15,140 bases of DNA from an uncultured beta proteobacterium (GTDB taxonomy: Bacteria > Pseudomonadota > Gammaproteobacteria > Burkholderiales > Rhodocyclaceae): assembly GCA_903933395.1 (NCBI GenBank), contig CAIZKA010000141.1:1-15140 (forward strand), written 5' to 3'. Position numbers and translations under genes: made by a program. Below the pieces are notes generated by a model. The model ran no database searches and was not told the DNA's origin. It saw only the letters and a program-made list of their open reading frames with translations. Position 1 is the stretch's first letter. The number at the start of each line of letters is the position of its first letter. Shown here in pieces: positions 11,376-15,140 of the stretch.

Positions 11376-12028
11376 GGCAGCAGCTTTCCGTGATCGAGCT
11401 GCAGGCGCCGCGCGCCGGGAAACAGCTCGCCGGCATAGGTGGCGATCAGAACCGTGACGCCGACATGATTGAATTCATGAAAAATGCGCGCGACATCGGC
11501 CGCGGTGTCGCTATCGAGATGGGCAGTGGGCTCATCGGCAAGGAGCAGATTCGGCCGCCCCACAACGGCACGGGCGATCGCCAGACGCTGCTGCTCGCCT
11601 CCCGAGAGCATGACCGGCAGGGCCTTCTCGCGGTTGGCCAGTCCCACCTTGTCCAGCGCGGCACGCACCCGCTGCGCCGCTTCCCTGGGCGGGAAACCGG
11701 TGATCGACAGGGGCAGCATGACGTTCTCGAACACATTGCGATCGAAGAGCAGCTTCTGGTCCTGGAACACCATGCCGATGCGCCGCCGCAAATAGGGCAG
11801 GGCCGAGCGCGCCAATCCGCTCACGTTCTGGCCGCCCACCAGCACCGCGCCTCCGGTGGACTTTTCAACGGCCGCAACGAGCTTCAGCAAGGTTGATTTC
11901 CCTGCGCCCGAATGGCCGCCGATCAGCACCATTTCGCGCTCGGCCACCTCGAAACTGATGTCGGAAAGCGCGTCGAGGCCCGGCGGATAACGTTTGGAGA
12001 CGCGATCGAAACGGATCACTGCTGCCAT
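11372..12028 (-). CDS. ftsE: Cell division ATP-binding protein FtsE, H-loop variant
   Basis: FtsE is the cytoplasmic ABC-type ATPase that works with FtsX in division. The 218-residue product has Walker A GGHSGAGKST (37-46), the Q-loop Gln89, signature LSGGEQQRLAIARA (141-154) and Walker B LLLADEPTAHLD (161-172). The H-loop, ATHD in typical FtsE, reads ATYAGEL with Tyr198 in place of the catalytic His. The Walker A segment has His39 where Pro is usual. The ATG at 12028 is chosen because the family starts at MIRFDxVSKRY. It follows a G-rich stretch, and a 10-bp hairpin lies only eight bases further upstream. ftsY is upstream and ftsX overlaps downstream. Confidence 0.93.
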   Translation of the reverse strand: MAAVIRFDRVSKRYPPGLDALSDISFEVAEREMVLIGGHSGAGKSTLLKLVAAVEKSTGGAVLVGGQNVSGLARSALPYLRRRIGMVFQDQKLLFDRNVFENVMLPLSITGFPPREAAQRVRAALDKVGLANREKALPVMLSGGEQQRLAIARAVVGRPNLLLADEPTAHLDSDTAADVARIFHEFNHVGVTVLIATYAGELFPGARRLQLDHGKLLP

Positions 12029-12035
12029 CCCCCCG

Positions 12036-12056
12036 CCCCCTTCCCGGGGAAGGGGG
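12036..12056. repeat. Strong hairpin just before ftsE
   Basis: CCCCCTTCCC (12036-12045) and GGGAAGGGGG (12047-12056) are perfect 10-bp arms around one central base. On the minus strand the hairpin ends eight bases before the ftsE ATG. The AAGGGGG arm is a Shine-Dalgarno-like sequence, so the fold may control ftsE translation. CGCCCCCTTCCCGGGG here recurs at 14700-14715. Confidence 0.65.
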
Positions 12057-12064
12057 TGACTAAG

Positions 12065-12090
12065 GTTCGCCGGCAATGCCGGCTCCGAAC
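12065..12090. repeat. Second hairpin in the ftsY-ftsE gap
   Basis: GCCGGC (12069-12074) and GCCGGC (12078-12083) pair around AAT. Outer GTTCG (12065-12069) and CGAAC (12086-12090) extend the stem with a 3-base bulge. With the neighbouring hairpin this fills most of the 100-base gap. It may be part of an interspersed repeat or an RNA structure between ftsY and ftsE. Confidence 0.4.
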
Positions 12091-12128
12091 GGTGGATTCC
12101 CGGCCTTGGGACGGCCCGGCGGTCGGGG

Positions 12129-13112
12129 TCACTGACTCGCTCCCAGCAGCGCCTCGACGAACTCGCCGGCGCGAAAGGCCTGCAGGTCGTCGATGCCTTC
12201 ACCGATGCCGATGAAGCGCACCGGCTTCGGGCACTGGCGTGCGATGGCGGCCAGCACGCCGCCCTTGGCGGTGCCGTCGAGCTTGGTGATCACCAGCCCG
12301 GTGACGCCGATCGCCTTGTCGAAAGCCTTGACCTGCTGCACGGCGTTCTGGCCGATGTTGGCATCAAGCACCAGCAGCACCTCGTGCGGCGCCGAGGCGT
12401 CGACCTTCTGTATCACGCGGCGCACCTTGGCGATTTCTTCCATCAGGTGCAACTGCGTCGGCAGGCGACCCGCGGTATCGGCCAGGACAACGTCGATCTT
12501 GCGCGCGCGGGCGGCGTTGATGGCGTCGAACACCACGGCTGCGGGATCGCCGGACTCCTGTGCGATCACGGTGACGCCGTTCCTTTCGCCCCAGGTTGTC
12601 AGTTGCTCGCGCGCCGCGGCGCGGAAGGTGTCGCCGGCGGCCAGCAACACGCTCTTGCCCTGGCCCTGGAAATGCTTGGCCAGTTTGCCGATGGAAGTGG
12701 TCTTGCCGGCGCCGTTGACGCCGGCAATCATGATGACGAAAGGCTGATGACCGCCCGCGTCGAGTGCCTGCTCGAGCGGGGTGAGCAGGGTTTGCAGGCT
12801 CTTCGCCAGCGCCGAGCGCAGCTGGGAGGGAGTTTCCAGCTTGTCGCGCTTGACGGTGGCCTTCAGTTCAGCCAGCAGCCAGTGCGTCGCCTCGACGCCG
12901 CAGTCGGCCATCAGAAGTGTGGATTCAAGATCTTCGAGCAGTTCGTCGTCGATCTTCGCCCGGCTGAACAGCTCCGTCAGCGGCGTATTGAGGGTGTCGC
13001 GGGTGCGGGACAGACCCGCCTTTAGGCGTTCGCCCCACGAGGCGCGTGGCGCCGGCGGGGTCACGGAAGCCTGGGCGGCGGGGTCGTCCCTTGTTTTCAG
13101 GAAACCAAACAT
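12129..13112 (-). CDS. ftsY: Signal recognition particle receptor FtsY
   Basis: FtsY is the GTPase receptor that docks SRP-ribosome complexes at the inner membrane for co-translational insertion. The 327-residue product has a short N-terminal part (residues 1-45), an N domain helical bundle, and the G domain. GTPase motifs are GVNGAGKTTS (131-140), the SRP-type insertion GDTFRAAAREQL, DTAGRLPTQ and TKLDGTAKGG. The FIGIGEGIDDLQAF closing motif is complete. The acidic A domain of E. coli FtsY is nearly absent, as in other short forms. The ATG at 13112 gives the usual MFGFLK start. ftsE lies 100 bases downstream, and an M16 peptidase gene is divergent from it. Confidence 0.95.
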   Translation of the reverse strand: MFGFLKTRDDPAAQASVTPPAPRASWGERLKAGLSRTRDTLNTPLTELFSRAKIDDELLEDLESTLLMADCGVEATHWLLAELKATVKRDKLETPSQLRSALAKSLQTLLTPLEQALDAGGHQPFVIMIAGVNGAGKTTSIGKLAKHFQGQGKSVLLAAGDTFRAAAREQLTTWGERNGVTVIAQESGDPAAVVFDAINAARARKIDVVLADTAGRLPTQLHLMEEIAKVRRVIQKVDASAPHEVLLVLDANIGQNAVQQVKAFDKAIGVTGLVITKLDGTAKGGVLAAIARQCPKPVRFIGIGEGIDDLQAFRAGEFVEALLGASQ

Positions 13113-13230
13113 GCGAAATGCGGTCGGAGGTGAGCGCCTGCTGAGAGGCTCTAAGCCGCGCTAAGATGCGCGACCGAGGAATTCTAACAGACGCACTTTC
13201 TCTCTAACCGAGCAAAAACCAAGATCCGCC

Positions 13231-14595
13231 ATGAAATCATTGCTTGCCCCTGTTGTTCTGCTGGCTTTCGCCGTATCGCCAGCGCCGACTTTTGCCAACC
13301 CGTTCGAGACGAAGCTGGCCAACGGCCTGCGCGTCATCGTCAAGGAGGACAACCGTGCGCCGACCGTGGTGCATATGGTCTGGTACCGCGCCGGCAGCAT
13401 GGACGAAAAGGACGGCACCTCGGGTGTGGCCCATGCCTTGGAGCACCTGATGTTCAAGGGCACGAAAAACCTCAAGTCGGGCGAATTCAACAAGCGCGTG
13501 GCCGAGGCCGGCGGACGCGACAACGCCTTTACCAGCCGCGACTACACCGCCTATTTCCAGATCGTGCCGAAGGCCGCGCTGCCTGAGATGATGAAGCTCG
13601 AAGCCGACCGCATGGCGAACCTCACCCTGGACGCCAGGGAGTTCGCCTCCGAGATCAAGGTCGTCATGGAAGAACGGCGGCTGCGCACCGATGACAATCC
13701 GACCTCGCTGGTGCACGAAGCGCTGAACTCGGCGATGTTCCAGGCCCATCCCTACCGGCGCCCGGTCATCGGCTGGATGGACGACCTCGAGCACATGACC
13801 TGGCAGGACGCGCGCGACTGGTACCGGCAGTGGTACGCGCCGAACAATGCCTATGTCGTTGTCGTCGGCGACGTCGATCATCGCGAGGTCTTCCGCCTGG
13901 CGCAGAAATATTATGGCGCGCACAAGGTCCAGGTCTTGCCCGAGCGCAAGCCGCAGAACGAACCGGAGCAGGCCGGCATTCGCCGCGTCAGCGTCAAGGC
14001 GCCGGCCAATCTGCCCTACATTGCCATGTCCTGGAAGGCGCCGAAGCTGCGCGATGTGAACAAGGACCGCGACCCGTATTCGCTCGACGTGCTGGCAGCG
14101 GTGCTTGATGGCCACGACGCCTCGCGTTTCGCCAAGAACCTGGTTCGCGGCAGCCGCGTCGCCCAGTCGGCCGGCGCCGGCTATGACGGTACGCTGCGCG
14201 GCGAGGCCACCTTCACCCTCGACGGCCAGCCGGCGGACGGCAAGACCATCGCCGACCTGGAAGCGGCCTTGCGCGCCGAGATCAAGCGCATCCAGGACGA
14301 GGGCGTTTCGGCCGAGGAACTGGCGCGGGTCAAAACCCAGTCCATCGCGGCGCAGATCTACAAGCGCGATTCGCTGATGGCGCAGGCCATGGAGATCGGC
14401 GGCGCGGAAGCCGCCGGCGTGTCCTGGCGCGACATCGATCTCCTGCTGGAAAAGCTCAAGAGTGTCACCGCGGAAGAAGTGCAAGAAGTGGCGAAAAAGT
14501 ATTTCAAGGACGATACCCTGAGCATTGCCGTGCTTGATCCCCAGCCTGTCGAAAACAGCAAACCGAAGAAACCCTCCGGGGCAGCGAGGCACTGA
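13231..14595 (+). CDS. M16 family zinc metallopeptidase, catalytic subunit, secreted
   Basis: This is a pitrilysin-like peptidase predicted to act in the periplasm (454 residues). It has a signal peptide (residues 1-22, ending PTFA). The inverted zinc motif HALEH gives His68, Glu71 and His72. The third ligand is Glu148 in ExxxxxxE (EIKVVMEE). The flanking GGRDNAFTSRDYTAYF (94-109) is typical of the family. A second M16 domain in the C-terminal half binds substrate. It is divergent from ftsY. Its TGA overlaps the ATG of a second M16 gene (TGATG), so the two probably form the A and B subunits of one complex. No strong Shine-Dalgarno sequence precedes ATG 13231. Confidence 0.94.
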   Translation: MKSLLAPVVLLAFAVSPAPTFANPFETKLANGLRVIVKEDNRAPTVVHMVWYRAGSMDEKDGTSGVAHALEHLMFKGTKNLKSGEFNKRVAEAGGRDNAFTSRDYTAYFQIVPKAALPEMMKLEADRMANLTLDAREFASEIKVVMEERRLRTDDNPTSLVHEALNSAMFQAHPYRRPVIGWMDDLEHMTWQDARDWYRQWYAPNNAYVVVVGDVDHREVFRLAQKYYGAHKVQVLPERKPQNEPEQAGIRRVSVKAPANLPYIAMSWKAPKLRDVNKDRDPYSLDVLAAVLDGHDASRFAKNLVRGSRVAQSAGAGYDGTLRGEATFTLDGQPADGKTIADLEAALRAEIKRIQDEGVSAEELARVKTQSIAAQIYKRDSLMAQAMEIGGAEAAGVSWRDIDLLLEKLKSVTAEEVQEVAKKYFKDDTLSIAVLDPQPVENSKPKKPSGAARH

Positions 14596-15140
14596 TGAAA
14601 CAAAGCAAATTGAAGGCCCCCCACCCATGGTCCACGGCTGGCTTTGCACAGCCAGCCGGCTTCGGCGGCGCAAAGCAGTGCTTTGCGAAACCCCGCCTGC
14701 GCCCCCTTCCCGGGGCGGGGCTACTGTCCAGCTCGCTTCGCTCGATTATTGTGGGGCGCTCACGAGCTCGTTTCACGTTGATCTGTCTGCTGACGTCACT
14801 GGCATCGAGCCTGGCGCTGGCCGGCGTCAAGATCGAGCACTGGACGGCGCCCACCGGGGCCGAGGTGTATTTCATCGAGACCCGTGTGCTGCCCATACTT
14901 GACGTGCAGATCGATTTTGCCGGCGGCGGCGCCTTCGTTCCGGCCGGAAAATCGGGTCTTGCCGGCCTGACACGCAGCCTGCTGGAAGCGGGCGCCGGGG
15001 ACATGGACGAGGAAAAGATCTCCGGACGGGTGGTCGACCTCGGAGCGCGGTTGGGAGGCGGCGCCGACAGCGACCGCGCCAGCGTCAGCCTGCGCACGCT
15101 TTCCGCAAAAACCGAACGCGAAGGCGCGCTGGACTTGATG
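14595..15140 (+). CDS. M16 family non-catalytic partner (partial, runs off the right edge)
   Basis: The first 182 codons of a second M16-type protein are visible with no stop. After the signal peptide the sequence reads VKIEHWTAPTGAEVYFIE and then GKSGLAGLTRSLLEAGAG, where a catalytic M16 would have HxxEH. It therefore looks like the zinc-free B subunit of a pair. The ATG at 14595 overlaps the upstream stop (TGATG) and has GAGG five bases before it. The hydrophobic signal core only comes at residues 60-76 (FTLICLLTSLASSLALA). The residues before it are encoded by a hairpin-rich repeat that is open in frame. If translation started at GTG 14751 instead, the signal peptide would have normal length, but no ribosome binding site is seen there. 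Confidence 0.85.
   Translation, partial: MKQSKLKAPHPWSTAGFAQPAGFGGAKQCFAKPRLRPLPGAGLLSSSLRSIIVGRSRARFTLICLLTSLASSLALAGVKIEHWTAPTGAEVYFIETRVLPILDVQIDFAGGGAFVPAGKSGLAGLTRSLLEAGAGDMDEEKISGRVVDLGARLGGGADSDRASVSLRTLSAKTEREGALDLM
14636..14745. repeat. Multi-hairpin repeat element inside the M16 B gene
   Basis: Three perfect stems follow one another: GGCTGGC (14636-14642) with GCCAGCC (14651-14657); CGCAAAGC (14669-14676) with GCTTTGCG (14680-14687); and CCCCGCC (14691-14697) with GGCGGGG (14714-14720). A direct repeat of GCTCG follows (14731-14735, 14740-14744). CGCCCCCTTCCCGGGG at 14700-14715 is shared with the hairpin before ftsE. The outer limits are uncertain. It resembles a non-coding palindromic repeat that has become part of a reading frame. 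Confidence 0.55.

Noticed and set aside
13237..14673. A 478-codon open frame on the minus strand opposite the M16 peptidase gene
   Set aside because: Low-complexity shadow of a G+C-rich gene. The plus-strand frame has a full HxxEH zinc site and signal peptide.
1..15140. CRISPR arrays, tRNA or rRNA genes, insertion sequences or prophage genes
   Set aside because: No regularly spaced repeats, clover-leaf sequences, transposase or phage protein motifs were seen on either strand.

Overview
The window is a G+C-rich stretch of chromosome, most likely from a betaproteobacterium of Rhodocyclales type. This is inferred from the ftsY-ftsE-ftsX-rpoH block with a divergent M16 peptidase pair, the CIRCE operator in front of rpoH, an Mpl-type muropeptide ligase and a cytochrome c4 gene divergent from an oxidase operon. 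No tRNA, rRNA, CRISPR array, insertion sequence or phage gene is visible. No gene-free stretch exceeds about 200 bases.

Layout. Bases 1-59 hold the start of a leftward gene cut by the window edge. mpl (cell-wall recycling) and an unrecognised membrane-anchored protein run rightward to 2315. A leftward diheme cytochrome c4 gene (2427-3089) lies back to back with a rightward respiratory operon (3206-8777): oxidase subunit III, a SenC/Sco protein, subunit II (CuA), subunit I, a second Sco protein, a possible 17-residue leader peptide, and heme O synthase ctaB. A bidirectional hairpin terminator at 8796-8827 separates ctaB from the leftward block rpoH, small hypothetical gene, ftsX, ftsE, ftsY (8845-13112). 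Divergent from ftsY are two tandem M16 peptidase genes; the second runs off the right edge.

The main point of interest is the oxidase. Subunit I keeps all heme and copper ligands, the His-Tyr pair and the D-channel entrance, and carries the YSHP signature of A2-type heme-copper oxidases. It lacks the K-channel lysine (Met317), threonine (Val314) and serine (Phe253), and subunit II lacks the K-channel entrance glutamate (Ala93). The three side chains that hold the non-redox Mg/Mn ion between subunits I and II are also all replaced. The two subunits seem to have lost both structures together, so this looks like a coherent variant oxidase family rather than a damaged gene. Cytochrome c4 is a plausible electron donor, the two Sco proteins probably load copper, and CtaB makes heme O. 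CtaA, CtaG and SURF1 are not in the window.

Other points worth attention are: a perfect CIRCE operator overlapping a sigma-E-like promoter and beside a second dyad at rpoH; a run of ten G as the ribosome binding site of subunit III; FtsE with Tyr in place of the H-loop His; a strong hairpin at the ftsE start; and a multi-hairpin repeat that reads in frame through the N-terminus of the second M16 gene.
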